Source: RGIG4140 sp045635565
GTDB taxonomy: Bacteria; Pseudomonadota; Alphaproteobacteria; CAAHEQ01; UBA3637
Assembly (NCBI GenBank): GCA_045635565.1
Contig: JAZTVX010000077.1
Span: forward strand, 1-60,980
Reading direction: 5' to 3'
Length of the DNA stretch: 60,980 nt
Numbering within the stretch: the first letter of the stretch is position 1; each line of letters starts with the position of its first letter. Under the pieces are notes generated by a model. The model saw only the letters and a list, made by a program, of their open reading frames with translations. It did no database searches and was not told where the DNA came from. A program made the translations under genes and the position numbers. Shown here in pieces: positions 52,687 through 60,909 of this stretch.

Positions 52687-54432
52687 ATGAACTTATTAAA
52701 AATATCACTTCTTGTTTTTAGTTTTATATTGTTGTCCCATAGTTGTTTTTCAAATGATCTTGTTAACAATTTTTTAAAAGAAGAAAATTTGGAACACATG
52801 CTAAATGATTATAAAGTAAATTCTTTAAATTCAGAAGAATCCATTATTAAGAGATTAAACGATATTTTAACATCACCATTTAATGATAAATATAAAAAAG
52901 CAACTATAAAAGATTATTTAAGTTCCAAACAATCAATTGATTGGTATTTTTCTTATTCTCCCATGCATGCATCATATTATGATCCGCATGGATATCTTTT
53001 ATATTTAGACAATTTAAAAGAAAGAACCATGATTCAAAATTTTCAACTGTTGATGTTAAAGCATGTTTATCTGCCTGAATCGGTTGGAAATGATGCTTTT
53101 AATAAAGATGTAACGACAACCCATGAAAGTTTAAAAAATTATTTTGAAAGTCAAAATTTAGAAAAAGATTATCATTTAAGAATGATAAAGGAAAGTTATT
53201 ATAAAAAAATAGGAGTGGATTATTTTGCATGTTACACAAATTTTGACTGTTTTTTAGGTTTACTTCCTGAATGGTATGATTCTTCTAATGAGACCGTTTA
53301 TTTGCCCTGTGAATTAGCACAAAAATATGATAAGGTTGCATATTTACAAGACAAAGCATCCCCATTGAATTGTTTTTCTAAATTAACTTCAGATTGCCCA
53401 TTACATGAAAAATATCGATATCATCCAGATTTAGAAGACTATATAGCTCATGTTTTTTACGAGGGAATAGGTTACGTTGAATATTCTTATCAATGGTTAT
53501 TAGTAGCCCGAGCAGAATATGAATATTACACTAAAAAATATGTTCCAGATTTCAATATAGAAACACAACATGATTGGGGAAAATTTCCTCACAATGAATG
53601 GTCAATTCAATCTTATTATACATTCAAAAAATTTAATAAATTTATAAATTATGGTATTGGATATCAAAAGGCTCTTGAAATGCTAACAAATCATTATATT
53701 CATTACTTTAATGTTGAAAAAGAGAAAGCATATAATCGGGCTTTATATGTTTTAACTCTTTCCGTGTTTAAAAAGTCATGGCCTCCTATCCAGCCAGATA
53801 ACATAAAATATTTACTGTTAACTGGAGCTGATTGGGAAATGATAGAAAAAAAACATCCCAATATTCAAAATTATCATGATTTATTGAGATATAGTATCGA
53901 ATATCCCAAAAATTTGGAAAAACTTATTCAAATGGGAAAGAAAACAAAAAACTTTAATATTAATGTCGGTGATGAAGATTTGTCAAAAACAGCTCTTATG
54001 TGGGCCGCACAACATGGATATATTAAAAGTGTTAAATTATTAGTTGAAAATGGGGCTGATTTAAATCAACAGACTTCTGAAAATATTTGGTGTAACGGTA
54101 TTAACGCTTCTGTATCTAATTTGTGTGTACATAATAAAAAAAGAACAGCATTAATGTATGCGGCTCAAGAAGGGCATGAAGAAATTGTTCGATACTTAAT
54201 TGAAAAAGGAGCAGATAAAAACATAACAGATACTCGTGGAAAAACAGCTTATCATTATATGATAGGGGAAGCACCTTGGAAAAATCCTTATTATGAATCG
54301 ACAATTGGTGTTGGCATGACAACAAGTCGCTCTGCCAATGAACAAAAAACACTTTTTACTGATGAACAAATTAGAAAGTTGACCCCTCTTTTACTTCCAG
54401 ATCTTCCTTTGACTTCGGATAAAGAGTATTAA
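52687..54432 (+). CDS. Exported ankyrin-repeat protein
   Basis: A 581-residue protein with a signal peptide (MNLLKISLLVFSFILLSHSCFS). A 390-residue helical region with many Tyr and His follows, then two to three ankyrin repeats: TALMWAAQHGYIKSVKLLVE, RTALMYAAQEGHEEIVRYLI and the start of a third. Ankyrin repeats bind proteins; secreted examples often act in toxin-immunity or host-contact settings. Strong A/T bias at third codon positions compared with the 1-30 kb genes suggests acquisition. First cargo module, between repeat copies A and B. Confidence 0.72.
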   Translation: MNLLKISLLVFSFILLSHSCFSNDLVNNFLKEENLEHMLNDYKVNSLNSEESIIKRLNDILTSPFNDKYKKATIKDYLSSKQSIDWYFSYSPMHASYYDPHGYLLYLDNLKERTMIQNFQLLMLKHVYLPESVGNDAFNKDVTTTHESLKNYFESQNLEKDYHLRMIKESYYKKIGVDYFACYTNFDCFLGLLPEWYDSSNETVYLPCELAQKYDKVAYLQDKASPLNCFSKLTSDCPLHEKYRYHPDLEDYIAHVFYEGIGYVEYSYQWLLVARAEYEYYTKKYVPDFNIETQHDWGKFPHNEWSIQSYYTFKKFNKFINYGIGYQKALEMLTNHYIHYFNVEKEKAYNRALYVLTLSVFKKSWPPIQPDNIKYLLLTGADWEMIEKKHPNIQNYHDLLRYSIEYPKNLEKLIQMGKKTKNFNINVGDEDLSKTALMWAAQHGYIKSVKLLVENGADLNQQTSENIWCNGINASVSNLCVHNKKRTALMYAAQEGHEEIVRYLIEKGADKNITDTRGKTAYHYMIGEAPWKNPYYESTIGVGMTTSRSANEQKTLFTDEQIRKLTPLLLPDLPLTSDKEY

Positions 54433-54479
54433 TTATCGTGAAGTTAGAATATCTATTGATAGAGTAGATTATAGATTGT

Positions 54480-54666
54480 AAATTGCGAGCAATTTATCCC
54501 TCATAAACTCGGGACCATCCTAATGGACGTCTATTTCACTGGGGCGTCATGAACGAACCAACTCTTGCCATTCGTTGGCTCAAATCCTAACCAAACCAAC
54601 CAATAAAAAAACCTCCACAAAGGAGGTTCTTTTTATTGGCTGGAGAAGTCTGGTAATACACGGACT
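54480..54666. repeat. Island repeat, copy B (partial)
   Basis: Contains the GAACGAACCAACTCTTG...CATTCGTTGGCTC tail found in copies A and E, a terminator hairpin ACCTCC/GGAGGT (54611-54632), and the 29-bp boundary element at 54638-54666 (GGCTGGAGAAGTCTGG through ACACGGACT). Lacks the recombinase tail and palindrome blocks. Directly abuts the next gene. Confidence 0.75.
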
Positions 54667-54669
54667 TTA

Positions 54670-55185
54670 TTATTTTACTTTCTGAATATATTTGGGGGGA
54701 ATAACGCCACCTTTGATAACGATAAGATAGTAACGAATAAAAGCAAAACGCCATCCCTTTTCATCATCTAAAATAGTGTAATCATTCGCTGTAAAATCAA
54801 TTTCAGTTAAATCAGAAATTTTATATAAGCCTTCATCATTTTTATTTTGAGGTTCTTTTTCCAACACGGAAGGACTTACATAAACGGCTTCTATCAACCC
54901 ATCTTTTTTAAGGGCGGAAATATCAATTTTAAATAAATCTGATGTTTCTATAAATTTTCTTATGCTAGGTGTATTTTGAGTGTGTTGCAGTGGTTCAATC
55001 AATAACCTAATTCCTCGGCTACGTCCGGCAAAGCAACTTTCCATCCACTTCACGATATCTGAATGTGTCGTTTTTCCTGAACGTTTTATATAGTAATTAA
55101 TATCTGCTTTTGGATTTTTAGCAAAAGACAGAATCCCTTCTGATAAAACATTATTCCTTTTTGCAACGTAATGGTAAAGATACAT
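54670..55185 (-). CDS. Unknown 171-residue cargo protein
   Basis: The first residues (MYLYHYVAKRNNVLSEGILS) are reminiscent of the YHYT...SIL..GI opening of DarT-like ADP-ribosyltransferase folds, but other motifs of that family are not evident, so no function is assigned. The middle has SCFAGRSRGIRLLIEPLQH, and the end is beta-rich. Its stop codon lies 3 bp from the 29-bp boundary element, and its own promoter side faces repeat copy C. It is the sole gene of the second cargo module. Confidence 0.55.
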   Translation of the reverse strand: MYLYHYVAKRNNVLSEGILSFAKNPKADINYYIKRSGKTTHSDIVKWMESCFAGRSRGIRLLIEPLQHTQNTPSIRKFIETSDLFKIDISALKKDGLIEAVYVSPSVLEKEPQNKNDEGLYKISDLTEIDFTANDYTILDDEKGWRFAFIRYYLIVIKGGVIPPKYIQKVK

Positions 55186-55244
55186 ACTATTTCATCCTTT
55201 TTTGTTTTATGTTATAGTTAAACATTATAAAAATCAACTATAAT

Positions 55245-55465
55245 TACCATCTGCAATCTCTGGGATAAAATTTTGACATCCCAAGTCAGAAGCATTGAAA
55301 ACAAAGACTGCGCAAATAAAAAGTTGCCAGTGGCAAGTTTTTATGCGTAAAGCAATGAAACACAATGAATTCAAGAGGCAACGCAGAATGAATTGATGTT
55401 GGAATTGGTCGCTATTTCTAGCGACTTGTCTGTTTTGGCTGGAGAAGTCTGGTAATACACGGACT
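55245..55465. repeat. Island repeat, copy C
   Basis: Contains the GACTGCGCAAATAAAAAG / GTTGCCAGTGGCAAG palindrome block, the GTCGCTATTTCTAGCGAC hairpin (55408-55425, identical to the tRNA-Gln terminator), TTTTGGCTGG (tRNA 3' end fragment) and the 29-bp boundary element at 55437-55465. Confidence 0.8.
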
Positions 55466-55572
55466 CATTTTTTGTTAAAACTCCATCTAATACATTAAAA
55501 ATTGTTGATAAAATTTTTTATTTGATGTAGACTTCAAAAGTTAGCTATTTGCCATATTTGAGAAAGAAAAAA

Positions 55573-56247
55573 ATGAATGAATTAATTGGTTGTGGATTGT
55601 ACTCTATTCCAGAAGCTTCAAAATTAACAAAAGTTCCTAACACAACAATTTATCGCTGGATTAGAGGATACAAGTACCGTTCAGATAATACTATAAAAAA
55701 AGTAAAACCTTTGTGGACTAGAGATATTCCTGAATTTGATGGTGAAAATGCAATTAGTTTTTTGGATTTATTAGAAGTACGCTTTATAAATGCTTTTCGA
55801 AAAGCTGGTGTGAGTTGGAAGTTCATTAGAGAAGCTGCATTCAAAGCGCAAGAAGTTTTTAATACGACGCATCCATTTACTACCCAAAGATTTAGAACTG
55901 ATGGTAGGCATATATTTTCGAGTTTTTCAGAAAACAACAGCAAATTAACATTAGATTTAAATAATGCAAATTATGCCATGGAAAAAGTTATAGAACCATT
56001 TTTCAAAGATATAGAATTTGAAAGTAATCAAGCAGCAAGATGGTATCCTTACAAAAATAAAAAAATAGTGATTGATCCAGAACGAGCTTTTGGACGTCCG
56101 ATTTTAAAAGAATCTGGGATAGCAACAGATATACTGTATGCTGCTTTCAATACGGAGAAAGATGAAAAATTAGTTGCAGAATGGTATGACATCGACATTG
56201 CTTCCGTTAAATCAGCAGTGAATTATGAAAAAGGGTTGAGAACATGA
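55573..56247 (+). CDS. DUF433-type antitoxin with MerR-like N-terminal domain
   Basis: About 224 residues from ATG 55573 (MNELIGCGLYSIPEASKLTK). The N-terminus is a MerR-like helix-turn-helix (YSIPEASKLTKVPNTTIYRW). The C-terminus is a DUF433-like domain (FGRPILKESGIATDILYAAF, then LVAEWYDIDIASVKSAVNYE), as in antitoxins partnered with PIN-like toxins. It overlaps the next gene by 4 bp (ATGA). It probably represses the operon and neutralises the toxin. Confidence 0.75.
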   Translation: MNELIGCGLYSIPEASKLTKVPNTTIYRWIRGYKYRSDNTIKKVKPLWTRDIPEFDGENAISFLDLLEVRFINAFRKAGVSWKFIREAAFKAQEVFNTTHPFTTQRFRTDGRHIFSSFSENNSKLTLDLNNANYAMEKVIEPFFKDIEFESNQAARWYPYKNKKIVIDPERAFGRPILKESGIATDILYAAFNTEKDEKLVAEWYDIDIASVKSAVNYEKGLRT

Positions 56248-56663
56248 ATTTTCTGTTTGATAATAATATATCACCTAAAATAGCTCATGCCGCACGGGAA
56301 CTTTTTCAAAATAACAAACATAAAATAATTCATTTAACTGATAAATTCACTGCAAACACTCAAGATGAAGTCTGGCTGAGGCAGTTAATAAAAGAAGGTA
56401 ATTGGGCATTAATCAGTATTGATCGTTTTCAAAAGAATGCTTTTGAAAAAGCTGCATTAGATGATCCTAATTTAATTTCGTTTATACTTAATAATAGTTG
56501 GTCAAAACTTCGATTTGTTGATCAATCATATAGATTAATAAGATGGATACCTCAAATTATTTCCACGGCCGAATCAAATTCATGTGGTGTTTTTGCTATT
56601 CCTATAAATTATGGATCTGGAAAACCTGAACGAATAGAAATAAAACATAAAAAGCACAAATAA
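56244..56663 (+). CDS. PIN-like (DUF5615-type) toxin
   Basis: A 139-residue protein with the short PIN-like pattern: MNFLFDNNISPKIAHAAREL (first acidic residue Asp6), TDKFTANTQDEVWLRQLIKEG and WALISIDRFQ (second acidic site). Family members are predicted RNases of VapC-like toxin-antitoxin modules. Translationally coupled to the DUF433 gene. Third cargo module. Confidence 0.75.
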   Translation: MNFLFDNNISPKIAHAARELFQNNKHKIIHLTDKFTANTQDEVWLRQLIKEGNWALISIDRFQKNAFEKAALDDPNLISFILNNSWSKLRFVDQSYRLIRWIPQIISTAESNSCGVFAIPINYGSGKPERIEIKHKKHK

Positions 56664-56678
56664 TTTATCATATAATTT

Positions 56679-57020
56679 TTATACATCCAAGTTTTCGAAC
56701 ACATTAAGATTGTTAACTGCGATTTCAGGCCATTGTTTGTAATCTGGGCAAGAAAGCAGTTTGTCAAAGGGTTTATTTAGTTCGTACTCCAATGTTTTGC
56801 CGTTTAATTTGCAATCTTTTAACAGTAATTTTAACAATGCACTTTTTTGAGAAGTCGTCGCTATATCAAAAACATGTTTTAAATCACTTGCGATTGAAAC
56901 GATATTTATAATCTTATCCCGCTTATAAGAACATCTTTTCACATCAAATTTGAGTCTGAATACAGTAGCCTCTCTCAGGGATGATTTTTTGACATCCCAA
57001 GACAGAAGCATTGAAAACAA
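56679..57020 (-). pseudogene. 3' tail of a recombinase-like gene, copy D
   Basis: A frame of 113 codons whose last 75 or so (KIINIVSIASDLKHVFDIAT, then LLKLLLKDCKLNGKTLEYEL and KPFDKLLSCPDYKQWPEI) read as a conserved protein C-terminus, almost identical to the copy at 58680. The pattern suggests the tail of a large site-specific recombinase, though I cannot prove this by eye. The upstream part dissolves into repeat DNA, so the gene is truncated. Confidence 0.55.
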
Positions 57021-57181
57021 AGACTGCGTAAATAAAAAGTTGCCAGTGGCAAGTTTTTATGCGTAAAGCAATGAAACACAATGAATTCAAGTGGCAACGC
57101 AGAATGAATTGATATTGGAATTGGTCGCTATTTCTAGCGACTTATCTGTTTTGGCTGGAGAAGTCTAGTAATACACGGACT
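56930..57181. repeat. Island repeat, copy D
   Basis: Follows the recombinase-like tail. It contains the GACTGCGTAAATAAAAAG / GTTGCCAGTGGCAAG block, the tRNA-terminator-like hairpin (57124-57141), TTTTGGCTGG and the 29-bp boundary element at 57153-57181 (one mismatch). A further 90 bp leader precedes the next cargo gene. Confidence 0.8.
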
Positions 57182-57271
57182 AAAAATATATAAGTATCTT
57201 TTTTTCTTGAAAATTTTGAATAACAATGATATTATACAACCAATTGTGATTAATAAAGGCATAGTTAAAGT

Positions 57272-58150
57272 ATGGAAATCAAAATTTATCCGTTTTTAAT
57301 TTCTACAGTATTAGATAGTCAGAATAGTCTATCTGTAGAAGACTTTGCAAATTATTTAACTAAAAATTCTAACAATAAATATACTATCTACGATAAAGAA
57401 CGAGTTATAGTATTACAAAACATCCCTGATACTAACTATATTGCCGGTGTTTTATTATCATTTAGAGACTATGATGCTCATTGTAAAGTTATCCCTGACG
57501 GTCAAGGTGGCTATTCTGCAAGAATCGAAACCATAAGAGATGGTGCTGAATATAATTTTTTTGTGCTTAATAAAAAATCCTTAAAAGGTCTTTGGTTAAC
57601 TTATTTTAACTCTGCTTCAATTAGTGTATTAGATAAAATCTTAAGAAATATATTTAATCAATATGCTGAGACCAATGAAATAGAAGTTAATAGAAGATTT
57701 AAACTAAAAAACAAAGTTAAAGTCAATATGATTTTATCCAGAGAAACTATTGCTGATGCCCTCTCTGCATTTAGTTCTATTTATTCTGTAGAATACACTG
57801 AGATAAATAAACAACAACATTTGTTTGTTCCAGATACAATTAATGTGAAAAAAACAAAATTATTACTAAAAAGAAATAATATTATAGATAATATTAAAAA
57901 TAGTGTTGAAGCCTTAGTTTGTAGTGGAGAAGCAGAAAATATATGTGTAGCAGGTAAGAATCACCAGGGAAAAATCGAACGTATTAACTTGGATGTTATT
58001 TTTAGACCTTGGGTAGTATATGACTACGATGAAATTACAAGAACCTTGCAAAACTTTAATACGAAAAACTTACTTCATCATGAAATTATTACCAATCTCA
58101 TGATGTGTATCAACAATAATATAAGATATAGGAGAATTATTGAAGGATGA
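57272..58150 (+). CDS. Unknown cargo protein, first gene of a two-gene unit
   Basis: A 292-residue soluble protein, Asn/Ile/Lys-rich. Notable segments are FRDYDAHCKVIPDGQGGYSA and RRFKLKNKVKVNMILSRETI. No signal peptide and no family recognised. Its stop overlaps the start of a membrane protein gene, so the two likely work together. A soluble sensor plus membrane effector is a common pattern in phage-defence units, but that is inference from architecture and location only. Confidence 0.6.
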   Translation: MEIKIYPFLISTVLDSQNSLSVEDFANYLTKNSNNKYTIYDKERVIVLQNIPDTNYIAGVLLSFRDYDAHCKVIPDGQGGYSARIETIRDGAEYNFFVLNKKSLKGLWLTYFNSASISVLDKILRNIFNQYAETNEIEVNRRFKLKNKVKVNMILSRETIADALSAFSSIYSVEYTEINKQQHLFVPDTINVKKTKLLLKRNNIIDNIKNSVEALVCSGEAENICVAGKNHQGKIERINLDVIFRPWVVYDYDEITRTLQNFNTKNLLHHEIITNLMMCINNNIRYRRIIEG

Positions 58151-58650
58151 TGAAAAAAATTTTTTTTATTATAGTATTTTTTTTGATTCCATTTCTTTTG
58201 TGTTTTTTCACAAATCCAATTTATCATTTTTTGACAGATACATTAAAAGTGGATTTTAAAAATTCTAGATGTTGGGATAGTTGGATATCTGATTATCTAA
58301 CTATAGGTAGTTTTATGTTTGCTGTGCAAAGTTTCCTTATTCCATTTTTAAAAAAATCTTTGTATGACTCAAAGGAGTATAAGGATTATATTAAGGACGA
58401 ATACCCAGAACATTACGATGATGAGCAGTATAGACCTTTATGTAATCTATCTAATTTTCTTTTTATATCTACATTATTATCGTTTATATCGGCATTGTTC
58501 ATGTTTGTATTTGTTTTTGTTAGAGCCCCCTTTATTATTAACTTAACTATCTATTGTGGAGTACTTTCTTTTGCAAGTCTTATAATATCGTTATTTTTAA
58601 TGCAACAAAATTTTACTATTATGTTTAAAAATAGAAAAAATATCTTGTAA
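58147..58650 (+). CDS. Small membrane protein, second gene of a two-gene unit
   Basis: A 167-residue protein with four hydrophobic segments (about 5-25, 52-70, 100-125 and 130-152) and a charged loop YDSKEYKDYIKDEYPEHYDDE. Family not recognised. Start could be ATG 58147 or 58150; both overlap the upstream stop region. Fourth cargo module together with 57272. Confidence 0.6.
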   Translation: MMKKIFFIIVFFLIPFLLCFFTNPIYHFLTDTLKVDFKNSRCWDSWISDYLTIGSFMFAVQSFLIPFLKKSLYDSKEYKDYIKDEYPEHYDDEQYRPLCNLSNFLFISTLLSFISALFMFVFVFVRAPFIINLTIYCGVLSFASLIISLFLMQQNFTIMFKNRKNIL

Positions 58651-58679
58651 CAAAAAATAAATTTTAGATTACTATTTCC

Positions 58680-58950
58680 TTACACCACCACTTTATCAAA
58701 CTCGTCTAAATAATTGATAGTAATTTCAGGCCATTGTTTGTAATCTGGGCAAGAAAGCAGTTTATCAAATGGTTTATTTAGTTCATACTCCAATGTTTTG
58801 CCGTTTAATTTGCAATCTTTTAACAGTAATTTTAACAATGCACTTTTTTGAGAAGTCATCGCTATATCAAAAACATGTTTTAAATCACTTGCGATTGAAA
58901 CGATATTTATAATCTTATCCCGCTTATAAGAACATCTTTTTACATCAAAT
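58680..58950 (-). pseudogene. 3' tail of a recombinase-like gene, copy E
   Basis: Encodes the same C-terminal sequence as copy D (DLKHVFDIAMTSQKSALLKL, NKPFDKLLSCPDYKQWPEI) with the end DEFDKVVV. The frame continues to 59183 only by reading through repeat DNA that gives the same nonsense frame at several copies. Truncated gene remnant. Confidence 0.55.
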
Positions 58951-59451
58951 TTGAGTCTGAATACATCTGCCTCTCTCTGGGATGATTTTTTGACATCCCG
59001 GCAAGGAAACATTGAAAATAAAGGATTTTTTGGATTTTGAGTCCGTGTAAGGCTGAAAAAAGAGCTTTTTGAAAAACACTGTACACGGACCAATATAAGT
59101 GATTGTAAAATAAAGACTGCGTAAATAAAAAGTTGCCAGTGGCAAGTTTTTATGCGTAAAGCAATGAAACACAATGAATTCAAGTGGCAACGCAGAATGA
59201 ATTAATGTTGGAATTGGTCGCCATTTTTGACAACTTACACGATTTGGCTGGGCTGGCTGGATTGCTCGGGATAAATCCCTCGTCCTCATTCCATTCGGAC
59301 CGTCCTTCGGACGTCTATTTCGCTATCGCTTCATGAACGAACCAACTCTTGTCATTCGTTGGCTCAAATCCTAACCAAACCAACCAATAAAAAAAACCTC
59401 CACAAGGGAGGTTCTTTTTATTGGCTGGAGAAGTCTGGTAATACACGGACT
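58915..59451. repeat. Island repeat, copy E (longest)
   Basis: Carries in order the recombinase-tail junction, the GTCCGTGTA/TACACGGAC dyad (59041-59090), the GTTGCCAGTGGCAAG block, TTTGGCTGGGCTGGCTGGATT (59243-59263; identical to 20+ bases of the tRNA-Gln 3' end), the shared tail with GTCATTCGTTGG, a terminator hairpin ACCTCC/GGAGGT (about 59396-59413) and the 29-bp boundary element (59423-59451). Confidence 0.8.
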
Positions 59452-60487
59452 AATCTTCATTCTCCATAGATATTTTTTTCACATTTGTCATGCTTATTTC
59501 ATTTAGCAATGAAATAATGTTTAAAAGCTCCGCCATATTTTCATAAAATTTCAGAAATAATCGTTCATCCAGAAAAGAATATTCTATCTTCAAAAATTGA
59601 AAAAATTTTACATCAGTATGCATAGCAAGCAACACCTTATTTTCAAAAAAAGAAACATCAATTCTAGGAGTATTAAATTGTTTTTTTAATCTATTAAGGA
59701 ACATTAACAAACAAATCAAATTTTCTTTATCCTCTAAATTCGGTTGCGTTGAAAAAATTTTAAAATAATGGTTAAAATAATCATCCTCTAAACTCAGTTG
59801 ATAAAAATCACCTTCCAATATTTGGGGTACCTCAATATCACAAATGCTAGAATTCTGAAGCATATGATAAAACATATTTTGTTGATTTAAAATAACAGTA
59901 TGTTTTTCAAAACTTTTATTTAACTCACAGCAAATAAATATTCCTTTAAAAGGACATTGATAACTATATTGATATTTGCGTAAGCATTGTGGCGTCATAA
60001 AACACCATCTAGGCCCAATATTATTAATAATAACACTTTCTTGCACCAAACAATTCATCGCTTCATGTTTAAAACAAAAACCAAAAGGGGTTCTAACATG
60101 ATCAGCATATCGAAATAATCCGCTTTTTAATATTATATCCTTTGTAATAAATGAATTAGTTACCTCACCTTCTTTAAAAAAATTAAAAATAAGTGGGATA
60201 ATTTCAAAGTGAACCCTTTTAAGAAATAAATTGACTTTAAAGCGATAGATTACATAAGGAATAACGCCAAAAAAAACAGCGAAAAGCAAAAAAATACCAT
60301 TATCGTAAACAGCTAGAAGCTTAAAAGATAATAGTATTAATATGAACGTTAACAAAAAACAGATTTTTTTTATTTTCTTACCTAAAGAAATATACAGTTT
60401 TCTTTGAGTTTCCAAAGGCTCAAAAATGGAAAATTTTGATTTTATAAAAGACAAAAAACGCTCGTTTTTTTCAAAATTATTTTGCAT
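59450..60487 (-). CDS. DUF3137-like membrane protein
   Basis: A 345-residue protein with two N-terminal membrane helices (about 40-60 and 65-85) and a cytosolic or periplasmic domain that resembles DUF3137: KSGLFRYADHVRTPFGFCFK, then CPFKGIFICCELNKSFEKHT and a C-terminal hydrophobic end. Function unknown. Its stop codon overlaps the last bases of the 29-bp boundary element, so gene and repeat border are fused. Fifth cargo module, closest to tRNA-Gln. Confidence 0.65.
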   Translation of the reverse strand: MQNNFEKNERFLSFIKSKFSIFEPLETQRKLYISLGKKIKKICFLLTFILILLSFKLLAVYDNGIFLLFAVFFGVIPYVIYRFKVNLFLKRVHFEIIPLIFNFFKEGEVTNSFITKDIILKSGLFRYADHVRTPFGFCFKHEAMNCLVQESVIINNIGPRWCFMTPQCLRKYQYSYQCPFKGIFICCELNKSFEKHTVILNQQNMFYHMLQNSSICDIEVPQILEGDFYQLSLEDDYFNHYFKIFSTQPNLEDKENLICLLMFLNRLKKQFNTPRIDVSFFENKVLLAMHTDVKFFQFLKIEYSFLDERLFLKFYENMAELLNIISLLNEISMTNVKKISMENED

Positions 60488-60647
60488 TAAATATTATCCC
60501 CAAATTTCATATTTTTATACATACAATTATAATGCTTTGAAAAAATAAAATCAAATAAAATTGTAGTTTTTTCAAAAAGATGTATTTCATAACATCAATA
60601 TCACCCAATTAAAAGTTTGAAGTATTTCTTTTTGTGTTTGTCAAAAT

Positions 60648-60674
60648 AACCTTGACTTTATAAAAATCGAGGTT
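60648..60674 (-). repeat. Degenerate third copy of the 27-bp invertase-like site
   Basis: Arms AACCTTG and CGAGGTT at the same 27-bp length and in the same orientation as the site at 51712-51738, but the centre has several changes. With that site it brackets the whole cargo array as direct repeats. The remainder of 60488-60700 is AT-rich without a gene. Confidence 0.45.
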
Positions 60675-60699
60675 GGGGACATAAAAAATAATGCACCAC

Positions 60700-60880
60700 A
60701 CCACATCAAATTTAAGTCTGAAACCACACTACTATCACCGAGACAAAAATTTGGCATCACAAGACAGGAGTATTGTAAAATAAGGCTTTTTTGGATTTTG
60801 AGTCCGTGTAGGGCTGAAAAAAGAGCTTTTTGAAAAACTCTGTACACGGACCAATATAAGTGCTTGTAAAATAAAGAAAA
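60700..60880. repeat. Island repeat, copy F, next to tRNA-Gln
   Basis: Contains ACATCAAATTTAAGTCTGAA (as in D and E) and the GTCCGTGTA/TACACGGAC dyad (60802-60851), then passes into the tRNA-Gln terminator. It lacks the GTTGCCAGTGGCAAG block. Confidence 0.7.
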
Positions 60881-60901
60881 AGTCGCTATTTCTAGCGACT
60901 T
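60874..60901 (-). terminator. Terminator of tRNA-Gln
   Basis: On the minus strand AGTCGCTA, GAAA, TAGCGACT then TTTTCTTT, nine bases after the tRNA CCA end. The same hairpin, without the T run, is copied into island repeats C and D. Confidence 0.85.
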
Positions 60902-60909
60902 ATCTGTTT

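Noticed and set aside
58951..59183. Upstream extension of the copy E frame as a real protein N-terminus
   Set aside because: The same translation (MNSLCFIALRIKTCHWQLF) arises from other repeat copies, including 52021-52281, so it is a frame through repeat DNA.
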